64,000 bases of DNA from an uncultured Collinsella sp. Its GTDB lineage: Bacteria; Actinomycetota; Coriobacteriia; Coriobacteriales; Coriobacteriaceae. Position 1 is the stretch's first letter; the number at the start of each line of letters is the position of its first letter. This document shows, piece after piece, positions 1 to 7,705 of the stretch. A model generated the notes under the pieces. The model was not told where the DNA came from. It searched no databases and worked only from the letters and a program-made list of their open reading frames with translations. The DNA is taken from NCBI GenBank assembly GCA_900541205.1, contig UQIV01000001.1, positions 1-64,000 on the forward strand. The letters run 5' to 3'. The position numbers and the translations under genes were made by a program.

Positions 1-680
1 CCCTCCAGCCGGCACAGCTCCTCGTTCGCGGCAGCGGCGTCCAGAATCTTCTTCCTCGCGGAGCGCGGAAGATTGCGCTTCTTGTAATAGCTGCTCGCGA
101 GATATGCCTTGATACCATTGATGCCGCCCTTCGGCGCGATGATGCGACTGTAACTCAGATGCTTATCAACTTTGGCCTTCAGCCGCTTGAACTCGTCCTT
201 CTGGGCGCTGATGCACTTGTCGATGCTTTTGACGCTGCGCTTGATGTTCGCTTGCCTGCGCGCCGACTCCGGGCTGGGCCGCGACTCCATCAGCCGCGCC
301 TTGTACTCCTTGTACTGGCGGTATGCCACTTTCAGCCAATAACGTCTGTAGAACTCGACGGTCACGTCCCTGTCGGACGCGACGTCGCCGAGGAAAATCG
401 ACTTCGGCGCAATCCAGCCCGTCTTCCAGTTCGTGTAAAACGGGTCGGCGTGGGATGCTCGGATGTTCCTCGCCGCTTCGTCGACGGTCTTGCGGATGTC
501 GCCGCCGTAATACCTCACGTGATGGAGCAGATGCATATCCGAGATGTACTCGATGGCGGTCTTGTCCCCGTTGCTGCCGCTCCCGCCGTAGTACAGCAAG
601 GGCTCTTGCCTCTCGGTCTTCGCGACGAGGTCGGACCCCGCCTCGCGCACGGCCAGCCCGCGCTCCTCATCCATGGCCAT
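1..680 (-). CDS. metallophosphoesterase, partial at left edge
   Basis: An open frame of about 226 codons starts at ATG 680 behind a GAGAGGACGG ribosome site and runs off the window without a stop. Near residue 47 it reads YISDMHLLHH and near residue 95 FLGDVASDRD. These are the D-x-H and G-D metal-ligand blocks of the calcineurin-like metallophosphoesterase superfamily; the later N-H-E and H-x-H blocks are missing from the visible part and should lie beyond position 1. Between the blocks is an insertion of about 40 residues, and a lysine-rich, probably helical stretch follows. The substrate cannot be guessed. A truncated upstream frame ends 12 bases before the start, so this was probably the second gene of an operon. 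Confidence 0.7.
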   Translation of the reverse strand, partial: MAMDEERGLAVREAGSDLVAKTERQEPLLYYGGSGSNGDKTAIEYISDMHLLHHVRYYGGDIRKTVDEAARNIRASHADPFYTNWKTGWIAPKSIFLGDVASDRDVTVEFYRRYWLKVAYRQYKEYKARLMESRPSPESARRQANIKRSVKSIDKCISAQKDEFKRLKAKVDKHLSYSRIIAPKGGINGIKAYLASSYYKKRNLPRSARKKILDAAAANEELCRLE

Positions 681-692
681 GCCGTCCTCTCG

Positions 693-745
693 CTACTCAG
701 GCGCGTCGGTACGCACCAGCTTGCCGCCCTTTGCCTTGTACAGTC
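693..745 (-). pseudogene. 3' tail of a truncated upstream gene
   Basis: On the minus strand a frame ending LYKAKGGKLVRTDAPE and a TAG at 695-693 lies just upstream of the metallophosphoesterase. It is cut off around 740-745, where IS200 transposase sequence begins. LYKAK is typical of the C-terminal end of GGDEF domains, but 16 residues are too few to name the gene. I read it as the surviving end of a gene lost when the IS200 copy inserted or recombined. Confidence 0.3.
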
Positions 746-1159
746 GTGTTTACGCCGAAGTATAGGCGAAAGGCCATCTACGGCCAAATCAGGTCCGACA
801 TAGGGGAGATCCTGAGGAGGCTCTGCGAGCACAAGGGCGTCGAGATAATCGAGGGGCACCTCATGCCCGACCATGTGCACATGCTGCTGGCGATACCGCC
901 GAAGTACAGCGTATCGAGCGTGATGGGCTACCTGAAGGGGAAGAGCTCGCTGATGGTATTCGACAAGCACGCGAACATGAAGTACAAGTTCGGCAACAGG
1001 AAGTTCTGGGCCGAGGGCTACTACGTGTCCACCGTCGGCCTGAACGAGGCCACCATCGCGAAGTACATCCGGGAGCAGGAGAAGGCCGACATCGCGATCG
1101 ACCGGCTGAGCGTCAAGGAGTACGAGGACCCCTTCGGTAGGGGGCCGGGGCGTAAATAG
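737..1159 (+). pseudogene. tnpA: IS200/IS605-type TnpA transposase, 5' truncated
   Basis: The frame is a Y1 HUH transposase from about residue 17 to the end. It has VFTPKYRRK, the HUH pair in DHVHMLL, SSVMGYLKGKSS, NRKFWAEGYY and a YIREQ helix that should carry the catalytic tyrosine. The family's usual N-terminus of about 15-20 residues (ending in a KYH block) is missing, and no start codon with a ribosome site is in place; the frame instead continues into unrelated sequence. No tnpB is present. The enzyme would nick and rejoin single-stranded DNA if whole, but this copy is probably inactive. Confidence 0.75.
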
Positions 1160-1268
1160 CGCCGGTTTGACCGGCCCGTCACGGGTCAATCTGCAGTGCG
1201 GCCCGAACCCCGTGAGGGCCGGCGCCTTTAGACGCGTGCCGGAAATCCAAGGGTTATACCCTAAGAGC

Positions 1269-1293
1269 AAACCTCCCCTTTTAGGGGTGGTTT
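1269..1293 (+). repeat. hairpin at the probable right end of the IS200 remnant
   Basis: The arms AAACC-T-CCCC and GGGG-T-GGTTT form a nine-pair stem with one T-T mismatch and a TTTTA loop, about 110 bp after the tnpA stop. IS200 and IS605 ends carry subterminal hairpins recognised by TnpA, so this is probably the right-end structure. The intervening 1160-1268 is rich in further small GC stems. Left-end sequence was not found. Confidence 0.4.
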
Positions 1294-1368
1294 TGATTTT
1301 TATGTCGTCAAATGTGGCACCAGATATTGAACTCAAGATCCGCGTGCGATGATCTTCGCATCCCGTAG

Positions 1369-1506
1369 GGGCACTGGCTGATTGCATACGTCCTGACCGA
1401 GCGTGACCGCAACATGTTGGTCAAGCGCAATCTTTTGGATTATTTTGGCGTGAGCGGCTTGGTTTTGGTAGGATTTGTCAGCGGCTTGACTATGGGCGTT
1501 TTATAA
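1369..1506 (+). pseudogene. unidentified 45-codon membrane-like fragment
   Basis: After an in-frame TAG at 1366 a frame runs GHWLIAYVLTERDRNMLVKR and ends in a hydrophobic stretch LVLVGFVSGLTMGVL before TAA 1504-1506. An internal ATG at 1414 has no good ribosome site. It looks like the C-terminus of a small membrane protein left beside the IS200 scar. I do not recognise it. The rest of 1160-1607 shows no other gene. Confidence 0.25.
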
Positions 1507-1607
1507 CTGCCATGCAGGTAGCCGTGTTGGTAACGTTTTACCGACTTGTCAAATACCCCTCATTTATAATGCGTCTGCAAAATGACCAATTGCTTTGACC
1601 TGCTGAA

Positions 1608-1655
1608 ACACTATATGTTGTGTTTGAACTAAAAAAAGAATACAGGATATAGATG
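1608..1655 (+). promoter_or_regulatory. nrdD promoter with NrdR boxes
   Basis: ACACTATATGTTGTGT at 1608-1623 matches the NrdR box consensus almost perfectly. Directly after it is TTGAAC (1624-1629), 18 bp, then TATAGA (1648-1653). A weaker second box (10 of 15 informative positions) covers 1640-1655, 32 bp from the first, which is the three-turn spacing usual for NrdR box pairs. The boxes thus touch the -35 and overlap the -10, as expected for repression of ribonucleotide reductase when dATP is plentiful. The nrdR gene is not in this window. Confidence 0.75.
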
Positions 1656-1677
1656 CGTCTTTGTCGTATGATAGATG

Positions 1678-1756
1678 GCGGACAGAGAACGAAGACCTTG
1701 TTCGTCCCCTTCGGACACGCCTTTGAGTCGCTTGATCGGCTACGAAGATTGTCCGC
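1678..1756 (+). ncRNA. candidate structured leader of nrdD mRNA
   Basis: Between promoter and gene is a 79-nt unit closed by a perfect 7-bp stem, GCGGACA (1678-1684) with TGTCCGC (1750-1756). Inside lie three hairpins: 1687-1703 (GAACGA/TTGTTC), 1704-1716 (GTCC/GGAC) and 1726-1741 (AGTCG/CGGCT). The cloverleaf outline is not a tRNA, as it lacks the D and T loop sequences. It may be a regulatory element in the roughly 220-nt untranslated leader, but no known riboswitch class was recognised. Nothing else was seen in 1757-1880. Confidence 0.3.
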
Positions 1757-1880
1757 ATGAGGACCTATGGTTTATCGAGAACACAGATTGCGCGACGGCG
1801 CCGCAAGACAGGGGCAAGCCCTGCCGGGCATCGTTTGGCTCTGAAGCGCAATGAGGCTACGACGCGAAAGAGGCAAGAGG

Positions 1881-4103
1881 ATGAAGATCATCAAGCGCAG
1901 CGGCACCGAGGTTGTCTTTGACATCGATAAGATCGTCAATGCGATTCGCGCCGCCAACTTGGAGGTCGAGGAGAGCTCTCGTCTAACCGACCGTCAGGTG
2001 ATTTACGCGGCACAAAACGTCGCCGAGGCATGCGAGAGCGCAGGCCACACCGTTTCGGTCGAGGAGATCCAGGATTTGGTCGAGGACGAGATTATGCGTC
2101 TCGACTGCTACGAGGTTGCCCGCCACTACATCATCTATCGCTATGTTCAGAGCCTGAAGCGCCAGAAGAACACGACCGACGACAAGATTCTGTCGCTGAT
2201 CGAGTGCAATAACGAAGAGGTCAAGCAGGAGAACTCCAACAAGAACCCGACCGTCAACTCCGTTCAGCGCGACTATATGGCCGGCGAGATTTCCAAGGAC
2301 CTGACCCAGCGCGTGCTGCTGCCCCAGGAGATCGTGGACGCCCATAATGAGGGCCTGATCCACTTCCACGATTCGGATTACTTTGCCCAGCACATGCACA
2401 ACTGCGATCTGGTGAACCTGGAGGACATGCTCCAGAACGGCACTGTTATTTCGGGCACGCTGATCGAGAAGCCGCACAGCTTCTCGACTGCCTGCAATAT
2501 CGCGACGCAGATCATCGCCCAGGTTGCTTCCTCCCAGTACGGCGGCCAGTCTATTTCGCTAACCCATCTTGCCCCCTTTGTTGAGGTGAGCCGTCAAAAG
2601 ATTCGCGGCGAGGTCGCTCGCGAGCTCGATGAGCTTGGCGTCTCTGCGTCTGCCGAGAAGGTCCGTGAGGTCGTTGAGGACCGTCTGCGCGATGAGATTC
2701 GTCGCGGCGTCCAGACGATTCAGTATCAGGTCGTGACCCTTATGACCACCAATGGCCAGGCGCCGTTCGTGACGGTCTTTATGTATCTTAACGAGGCCCG
2801 TACGCCGCAGGAGAAGCACGACCTTGCCATGATCGTGGAGGAGACGCTTCGCCAGCGCTACGAGGGCGTTAAGAACGAGGCCGGCGTGTGGATTACCCCG
2901 GCATTCCCCAAGCTTATCTATGTACTCGAGGACGATAACGTTCACGAGGATTCCCCGTACTTCTACCTGACCCAGCTGGCTGCCAAGTGCACCGCCAAGC
3001 GCATGGTTCCCGACTACATCTCCGAGAAGAAGATGCGCGAGCTCAAGCTGTCGAAGGGCGAGACCGCCGGCAACGGCGACTGCTATACCTGCATGGGTTG
3101 TCGCAGCTTCCTGACGCCCGACCGCTCTGGTAACGGATTTAACAACGTGGCCAACGCGCTGAACTATGACCCGAACAAGCCCAAGTACTACGGTCGCTTT
3201 AACCAGGGCGTTGTGACCATCAACCTGCCCGATGTCGCGCTGAGCTCGCATCAGGACATGGACAAGTTCTGGAAGATCTTCGACGAGCGCCTTGAGCTGT
3301 GCCACCGCGCCCTGCTGTGCCGTCATGAGCGTCTGATGGGTACGCTTTCGGATGCCGCACCGATTCTTTGGCAGTACGGTGCCCTCGCCCGCCTGAAGAA
3401 GGGCGAGACGATCGACAAGCTGCTCGTGGGCGGTTACTCCACCATTAGTCTGGGTTATGCCGGCCTGTATGAGTGCGTCAAGTACATGACGGGCCACAGC
3501 CACACCGAGAAGGAGGGCACGCCCTTTGCCATGGCCGTCATGCAGCGCATGAACGACAAGTGCGCGGAGTGGAAGGCTGAAAGCGATATTGACTTCTCGC
3601 TGTACGGTACCCCGCTTGAGTCGACGACCTACAAGTTTGCCAAGTGCCTGCAGCGTCGTTTTGGCATCATCCCGGGCGTGACGGACAAGGGCTACATCAC
3701 CAACAGCTACCACGTCCACGTGTCCGAGGAGATCGACGCCTTCGATAAGCTCAAGTTTGAGGGTATGTTCCAGCAGCTTTCGCCGGGCGGTGCTATCTCC
3801 TACGTTGAGGTTCCCAACATGCAGGACAACCTCAAGGCTGTCATTCGCGTGATGCAGTACATCTACGACAACATCATGTACGCCGAGCTCAACACCAAGA
3901 GCGACTACTGCCAGGTGTGCGGCTACGACGGCGAGATCAAGATTGTCGAGGATGACGGCAAGCTGGTGTGGGAGTGCCCCAATTGCGGTAATCGTGACCA
4001 GGAGAAGATGAATGTCGCCCGTCGTACGTGCGGCTACATCGGTACCCAGTTCTGGAACCAGGGTCGAACCGAGGAGATCCGCGACCGCGTGCTGCATCTC
4101 TAA
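1881..4103 (+). CDS. nrdD: anaerobic (class III) ribonucleoside-triphosphate reductase
   Basis: Makes deoxynucleotides from NTPs without oxygen, using a glycyl radical. The protein is 740 residues, a normal length. It has an N-terminal ATP-cone (MKIIKRSGTEVVFDIDKI), the catalytic barrel, a CYTCMGC cysteine cluster in mid-protein, a C-terminal zinc site (CQVCG...CPNCG), and the glycyl-radical loop RRTCGYIG near the end. I chose ATG 1881, where the ATP-cone begins behind GAGGCAAGAGG; an in-frame ATG lies 30 bp upstream. The gene is preceded by NrdR boxes and followed, after a palindromic gap of about 430 bp, by its activase nrdG. Confidence 0.97.
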   Translation: MKIIKRSGTEVVFDIDKIVNAIRAANLEVEESSRLTDRQVIYAAQNVAEACESAGHTVSVEEIQDLVEDEIMRLDCYEVARHYIIYRYVQSLKRQKNTTDDKILSLIECNNEEVKQENSNKNPTVNSVQRDYMAGEISKDLTQRVLLPQEIVDAHNEGLIHFHDSDYFAQHMHNCDLVNLEDMLQNGTVISGTLIEKPHSFSTACNIATQIIAQVASSQYGGQSISLTHLAPFVEVSRQKIRGEVARELDELGVSASAEKVREVVEDRLRDEIRRGVQTIQYQVVTLMTTNGQAPFVTVFMYLNEARTPQEKHDLAMIVEETLRQRYEGVKNEAGVWITPAFPKLIYVLEDDNVHEDSPYFYLTQLAAKCTAKRMVPDYISEKKMRELKLSKGETAGNGDCYTCMGCRSFLTPDRSGNGFNNVANALNYDPNKPKYYGRFNQGVVTINLPDVALSSHQDMDKFWKIFDERLELCHRALLCRHERLMGTLSDAAPILWQYGALARLKKGETIDKLLVGGYSTISLGYAGLYECVKYMTGHSHTEKEGTPFAMAVMQRMNDKCAEWKAESDIDFSLYGTPLESTTYKFAKCLQRRFGIIPGVTDKGYITNSYHVHVSEEIDAFDKLKFEGMFQQLSPGGAISYVEVPNMQDNLKAVIRVMQYIYDNIMYAELNTKSDYCQVCGYDGEIKIVEDDGKLVWECPNCGNRDQEKMNVARRTCGYIGTQFWNQGRTEEIRDRVLHL

Positions 4104-4114
4104 TACCGCTCCGG

Positions 4115-4253
4115 GGCTGAACCGAGAGGGCCGCTTGGGCATTTGCTCGCTATTTCGGACAGTCCTGCGCAAGACGAAGGCCACATTAAGTGGCCTTCTT
4201 TGCGTGCGGAACTCATATCGAGCAAAAGCCCAAGCGGCCCTCTCGGTTCAGCC
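4115..4253. repeat. 139-bp nested palindrome after nrdD
   Basis: Two 35-bp arms (4115-4149 and 4219-4253) are inverted copies with a single mismatch. Inside sits a second perfect hairpin, AAGGCCAC (4177-4184) with GTGGCCTT (4190-4197). Long near-perfect arms around a spacer of about 70 bp suggest a small non-coding mobile unit that also brought, or landed on, a terminator. Confidence 0.75.
4177..4200 (+). terminator. intrinsic terminator of nrdD
   Basis: An 8-bp stem AAGGCCAC/GTGGCCTT with a 5-base loop is followed by CTTT. It lies 74 bp after the nrdD stop, in the centre of the larger palindrome. The short T-run makes it only moderately convincing. The gap 4254-4431 holds no gene or clear site. 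Confidence 0.5.
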
Positions 4254-4431
4254 AAGTTGACGTAGCTGAGATGCAGCATGCGGTCTGCTCACTCCTCGAA
4301 GTTCTTAGCGGAAATAATTTGAGCTGCAGCTGCGATTTACTTGCGATGGCGGTTGAGCCGCAACCTAGTTTTTATTGGATCTCGAACCCTATGCTCGATG
4401 TTCGCTTCGTTCATTGAGTTACCCTTTGCAT

Positions 4432-4515
4432 GAGGCCGGGACATATCGTCCCGCCCGCAGTTTCGCAGGCCGAAGGCCGAGAATGTTTGAGGACGGGATG
4501 ATATGTCCCGGCCTC
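4432..4515. repeat. palindrome directly upstream of nrdG
   Basis: Arms of 22 bp (4432-4453 and 4494-4515) pair with one mismatch around a 40-bp spacer. The palindrome ends 15 bp before the nrdG ATG and abuts its ribosome site, so the hairpin could affect nrdG translation. It shares no sequence with the palindrome at 4115-4253. Confidence 0.7.
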
Positions 4516-4530
4516 CCGGGAGAGTTGCTT

Positions 4531-5112
4531 ATGAACTACGCGAACATTAAGTATTTCGATATTGCTGATGGGGAAGGCGTTCGTACTTCTCTGTTTGTGA
4601 GTGGGTGCCGTCGTGGGTGCAAGAATTGCTTTAACTCTGTCGCGTGGGACTTTGCTGCGGGCGAGCCGTTCGATCGCGCCGTCGAGGATAAGATTATCGA
4701 GAGCCTCGACCATCCCTTTATCGATGGCCTGACGATTCTGGGTGGCGAGCCTATGGAGCCCGAGAATCAGGCGGGGCTTGTTGACTTTATCGAACGCGTG
4801 CGTGCGGCCTATCCAGTGGGATCGGGGAAGACCATTTGGTGCTTTACCGGCGACGTGCTCGAGGAGCTTATGCCGGGTGGTCGTCATCATACCGAGGTGA
4901 CGGACCGTATCCTGGCATGCCTCGACATGTTGGTGGACGGCCCGTTTGTTCAGGATCTGTACGATATCTCATTGCGCTTTAGGGGCTCGAGTAACCAGCG
5001 TGTGATCGATATGAACGCTACGCGCGACCGTGCTGAGCGCGAGGGCGTTGCGCTTTGTGATGCGGTTGAACTTTGGCGTGATGATCCGGTCTATTCGACC
5101 CATACTATGTAG
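4531..5112 (+). CDS. nrdG: anaerobic ribonucleotide reductase activating protein (radical SAM)
   Basis: Installs the glycyl radical on NrdD, using S-adenosylmethionine and a 4Fe-4S cluster. The 193-residue protein carries the radical-SAM motif C-x3-C-x2-C as GCRRGCKNC near residue 25, then ILGGEPM (the GGE motif) and the Trp/Cys-containing KTIWCFTGD. ATG 4531 follows GGGAGAG; longer in-frame starts would run through the palindrome and are less likely. It is separated from nrdD by two palindromic units, so the pair may not be strictly co-transcribed. Confidence 0.95.
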   Translation: MNYANIKYFDIADGEGVRTSLFVSGCRRGCKNCFNSVAWDFAAGEPFDRAVEDKIIESLDHPFIDGLTILGGEPMEPENQAGLVDFIERVRAAYPVGSGKTIWCFTGDVLEELMPGGRHHTEVTDRILACLDMLVDGPFVQDLYDISLRFRGSSNQRVIDMNATRDRAEREGVALCDAVELWRDDPVYSTHTM

Positions 5113-5178
5113 CTTGTGGTCGATGCCAAAGGGCGTGGTACCATAGCGCGAACGTGAAATCGGAAAAGTGAGGCCCAG

Positions 5179-5736
5179 ATGGTCGATCAGGAAAAAGTCG
5201 AGGCCGCCATTAAGCTGTTGCTTGAGGGCATAGGCGAGGACCCAACTCGTGAGGGCCTGCTGGAGACCCCGGCGCGCGTTGCCCGTATGTATGGTGAGAT
5301 CGCCGGCGGTATGGACCAGAGTGCCGAGGAGCACCTGTCCAAAACCTTTGCCGTCGCTTCGAACGATTTGGTTATCGAGCGCGACATCACGTTCTACTCG
5401 CTGTGTGAACATCATCTGTTGCCGTTTTATGGCAAGGCCGCCATTGGTTATATCCCTAACGGTCGGGTGGCTGGGCTTTCCAAGCTCGCCCGCACGGTTG
5501 AGGTTTATGCCCGTCGTCTGCAGCTGCAGGAGCAGCTGTGTGCGCAGGTTGCCGATGCTCTCATGGATTATCTCGCTCCCCAGGGAGCGATTGTGCTCAT
5601 GGAGGCTGAGCATATGTGCATGACCATGCGCGGCGTGCAGAAGCCCGGCACCAAGACCGTGACGCTCGCTCGCCGCGGCGTCTTTGAGACCGATCCCGCG
5701 CTCGAGGAGCGGTTCTTTAGGATGCTGGGCCGTTAG
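5179..5736 (+). CDS. folE: GTP cyclohydrolase I
   Basis: First step of folate biosynthesis, GTP to 7,8-dihydroneopterin triphosphate. The 185-residue protein is of full length. It contains the zinc-site segments YSLCEHHLLPF and AEHMCMTMRGV and the active-site FYGKAAIGY. It starts a folate cluster with the HD-domain gene (1-nt gap) and folB. The start ATG follows AAAGTGAGG. Confidence 0.97.
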   Translation: MVDQEKVEAAIKLLLEGIGEDPTREGLLETPARVARMYGEIAGGMDQSAEEHLSKTFAVASNDLVIERDITFYSLCEHHLLPFYGKAAIGYIPNGRVAGLSKLARTVEVYARRLQLQEQLCAQVADALMDYLAPQGAIVLMEAEHMCMTMRGVQKPGTKTVTLARRGVFETDPALEERFFRMLGR

Positions 5737-5737
5737 C

Positions 5738-6319
5738 ATGAGGGTCGTCAACGACTTTACATCGAAGACCGATGAGGGGACGTCGCGTCGCGGCTTTATG
5801 GCTTCGGGCCTGACTCCCTTTGGTGCCATGCCTCGCATTGATTACATTTGTGCCAACGGGCTGTTCCGTCGGCACCTGGGCAACATTGCACAGTTGGAAT
5901 CGGGGCGCATCTTCTGCCGCCACGGCATTAACCATCTTCTCGATGTCGCTCGCATTATGTGGATCAAGAATCTCGAGGAACAGCTCGAATTTGACCGTGA
6001 GGTCATCTATGCCACGGCACTTCTTCACGATATCGGCAAAGATGAACAGTATGAATCGGGTATATCCCATGATGTTGCAAGCGAACGCGTCGCTGATGCG
6101 ATTCTCGGCGGCATGCCCGATGATGTGGCGTTTGATCCGGCCGATGCCGCAGCCATTAAGACGGCCATTCTGGGCCATCGAAAGCTGCGCGTGAACAGCC
6201 AACCGCTTGAACGTCTGCTCTATGCGGCCGACAAGGCCTCGCGCGCCTGCTTCGCATGCCCCGCGCGCAATGCTTGCAACTGGAGCGATGATAAAAAGAA
6301 CCTGTCGATTCGCGTGTAG
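5738..6319 (+). CDS. HD-domain phosphohydrolase in the folate cluster
   Basis: A 193-residue HD-domain protein with HGINHLLDVARI, then LLHDIGKDE (the HD pair) and a later ISHDVASERV histidine. A conserved-looking C-terminal cysteine cluster, ACFACPARNACNW, is unusual for simple HD proteins and could hold a metal. ATG 5738 is one base after the folE stop, so the two are translated together. Its position between folE and folB suggests a role in pterin metabolism, perhaps dephosphorylating dihydroneopterin triphosphate, a step with no obvious enzyme in this window. That role is inference. Confidence 0.75.
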   Translation: MRVVNDFTSKTDEGTSRRGFMASGLTPFGAMPRIDYICANGLFRRHLGNIAQLESGRIFCRHGINHLLDVARIMWIKNLEEQLEFDREVIYATALLHDIGKDEQYESGISHDVASERVADAILGGMPDDVAFDPADAAAIKTAILGHRKLRVNSQPLERLLYAADKASRACFACPARNACNWSDDKKNLSIRV

Positions 6320-6362
6320 TTAGTTTGCGCGGTCGGGGTTCTAAACGAAGGAGACGATCGCG

Positions 6363-6848
6363 ATGAGTAACAAAAAGCTGCCCGAGAATGCAACCAAGAC
6401 TGAAGGCGCCGAGCTCGCCCGCCGTGGCAGGGGCGAAATATCCACCGCAACGGCGGTGCCCCACGTGAGCTATGACGATCTGCGCCATGCCGACCGTATT
6501 GTCATTGACGGGCTTGAGGTTTTTGCCAACCATGGTGTGTATCCCGAGGAGAACACGCTGGGCCAGAAGTTCATCGTGTCCTTGGTGCTCTATGCCGACC
6601 TGCGCGCTGCGGGGGAGCACGATAACCTGGACGCCTCGATTGACTACGGCTCGGTGTGCCACGATGTCGATGGCTATCTGCGCGAGCATACGTTTAAGCT
6701 CATCGAGGCGGCAGCTGAGGGTACGGCCCAGATGCTGCTGCGCCGTTATCCCTCGCTGCTTGGTGTGCGCATCAAGCTCGATAAGCCTTGGGCGCCCGTC
6801 GGTCTTCCCCTGGCAAGCTGCGGTGTCGAGATCGAGCGCGTGCGCTAA
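6363..6848 (+). CDS. folB: dihydroneopterin aldolase
   Basis: Cleaves dihydroneopterin to hydroxymethyl-dihydropterin. From residue 42 it matches FolB: DRIVIDGLEVFANHGVYP, then GQKF, DYGSV and the C-terminal KPWAPVGLPLASCGVEI. Before that is an extra 40-residue polar N-terminal extension of unknown use; the next internal start would cut it. ATG 6363 follows GAAGGAGACG. It ends 6 bp from a convergent gene. Confidence 0.9.
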   Translation: MSNKKLPENATKTEGAELARRGRGEISTATAVPHVSYDDLRHADRIVIDGLEVFANHGVYPEENTLGQKFIVSLVLYADLRAAGEHDNLDASIDYGSVCHDVDGYLREHTFKLIEAAAEGTAQMLLRRYPSLLGVRIKLDKPWAPVGLPLASCGVEIERVR

Positions 6849-6854
6849 CCGGTT

Positions 6855-7631
6855 CTAATACATCTCTATGGGCGGCTGCTTGAGCTGCTGTGACAGCGCT
6901 CTATTGTTGGGGCAGTACGTGTCGAGCAGGGCGTGAAATCGCTGATTGTGGCTTGGCTCGAGCAAGTGGACGAGCTCGTGGGCGACAACCATGTCGAGGC
7001 ATTCGACGGGATAGGCGGCAAGTTCTCGTGCGATGCGAACGGCGCCGGATTTTGGCGTGCATGAGCCCCAACGCGTTTTCATGCTGCGTACGGAAACGCG
7101 GGAAACGGCGACACCCATTGCGATTTCGTATGCGTGCACCATATCGCGCAGCGCCGATGTGACTTCGGACGTATAGAGCTGGTCGATGTGGGCTTGGAGC
7201 TCATCGGACGTTAGGCCGTCGAGGATTGCGTGCCGCTTGGTCTGTGGGCCTTCGTCCGATTTATCGGTACCCATAAAACTTGCGAAGGTGGCCTGTTTGG
7301 GTCGCGGTGCGGGTGATGCAAAGTTGTGATCGAGCGCATCTTGTACCGTGATGGGCTTGCCCCAAAGTGCAATGATGGACGAGGGACTGAGCGGCTCTCG
7401 CGCCGTCGCCTGACGTCGCTCACGCTGGGCAAGTCGGCTGATAATCCAGGCACTGTTGCGCTTTACAAACGCTTCGATGCGCTCGCGGCTGGCGCCGAGC
7501 GGTGCACTGGCGTGGACCTCACCACTCGATGTGACGCGTAGGTTGAAGTTCTTGACGCGCTTTTTGGTAACTACGACGGGGATGGGCGTCCCATCCGGTC
7601 GGGATACGGAAATCGTAAACTGCTGCGTCAA
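6855..7631 (-). CDS. YgjP/SprT-like zinc metallopeptidase (DUF45 family)
   Basis: A 258-residue protein with the C-terminal core of the YgjP-like metal-dependent hydrolases: KTRWGSC, then the zinc motif VVAHELVHLLEPSHNQRF (HExxH plus downstream H). The N-terminal half is a beta-rich domain (KKRVKNFNLRV). I prefer TTG 7631, which has AAGGA six bases upstream. An in-frame ATG at 7664 lies inside the 3' arm of the preceding hairpin and has no ribosome site. No partner suggests its substrate. Confidence 0.85.
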   Translation of the reverse strand: MTQQFTISVSRPDGTPIPVVVTKKRVKNFNLRVTSSGEVHASAPLGASRERIEAFVKRNSAWIISRLAQRERRQATAREPLSPSSIIALWGKPITVQDALDHNFASPAPRPKQATFASFMGTDKSDEGPQTKRHAILDGLTSDELQAHIDQLYTSEVTSALRDMVHAYEIAMGVAVSRVSVRSMKTRWGSCTPKSGAVRIARELAAYPVECLDMVVAHELVHLLEPSHNQRFHALLDTYCPNNRALSQQLKQPPIEMY

Positions 7632-7653
7632 AAGCGGTCCTTCAGATTGGGGA

Positions 7654-7689
7654 CGGGCCGGCATGTCGACCGTTCGGCATGCCGGCCCG
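7654..7689 (-). terminator. hairpin between dipeptidase and YgjP-like gene
   Basis: A perfect 12-bp GC stem, CGGGCCGGCATG with CATGCCGGCCCG, and a 12-base loop sit 17 bp after the dipeptidase stop. No T-run follows on either strand, so it may be a weak terminator or an mRNA-stabilising hairpin. Confidence 0.5.
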
Positions 7690-7705
7690 CTCAAGGGATG
7701 TGAAA

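Noticed and set aside
1678..1756. A tRNA gene, because of the 7-bp closing stem and three inner hairpins
   Set aside because: There are no GG/TTC-type D and T loop sequences, no CCA-like end, and eight unpaired bases precede the 3' half of the closing stem.
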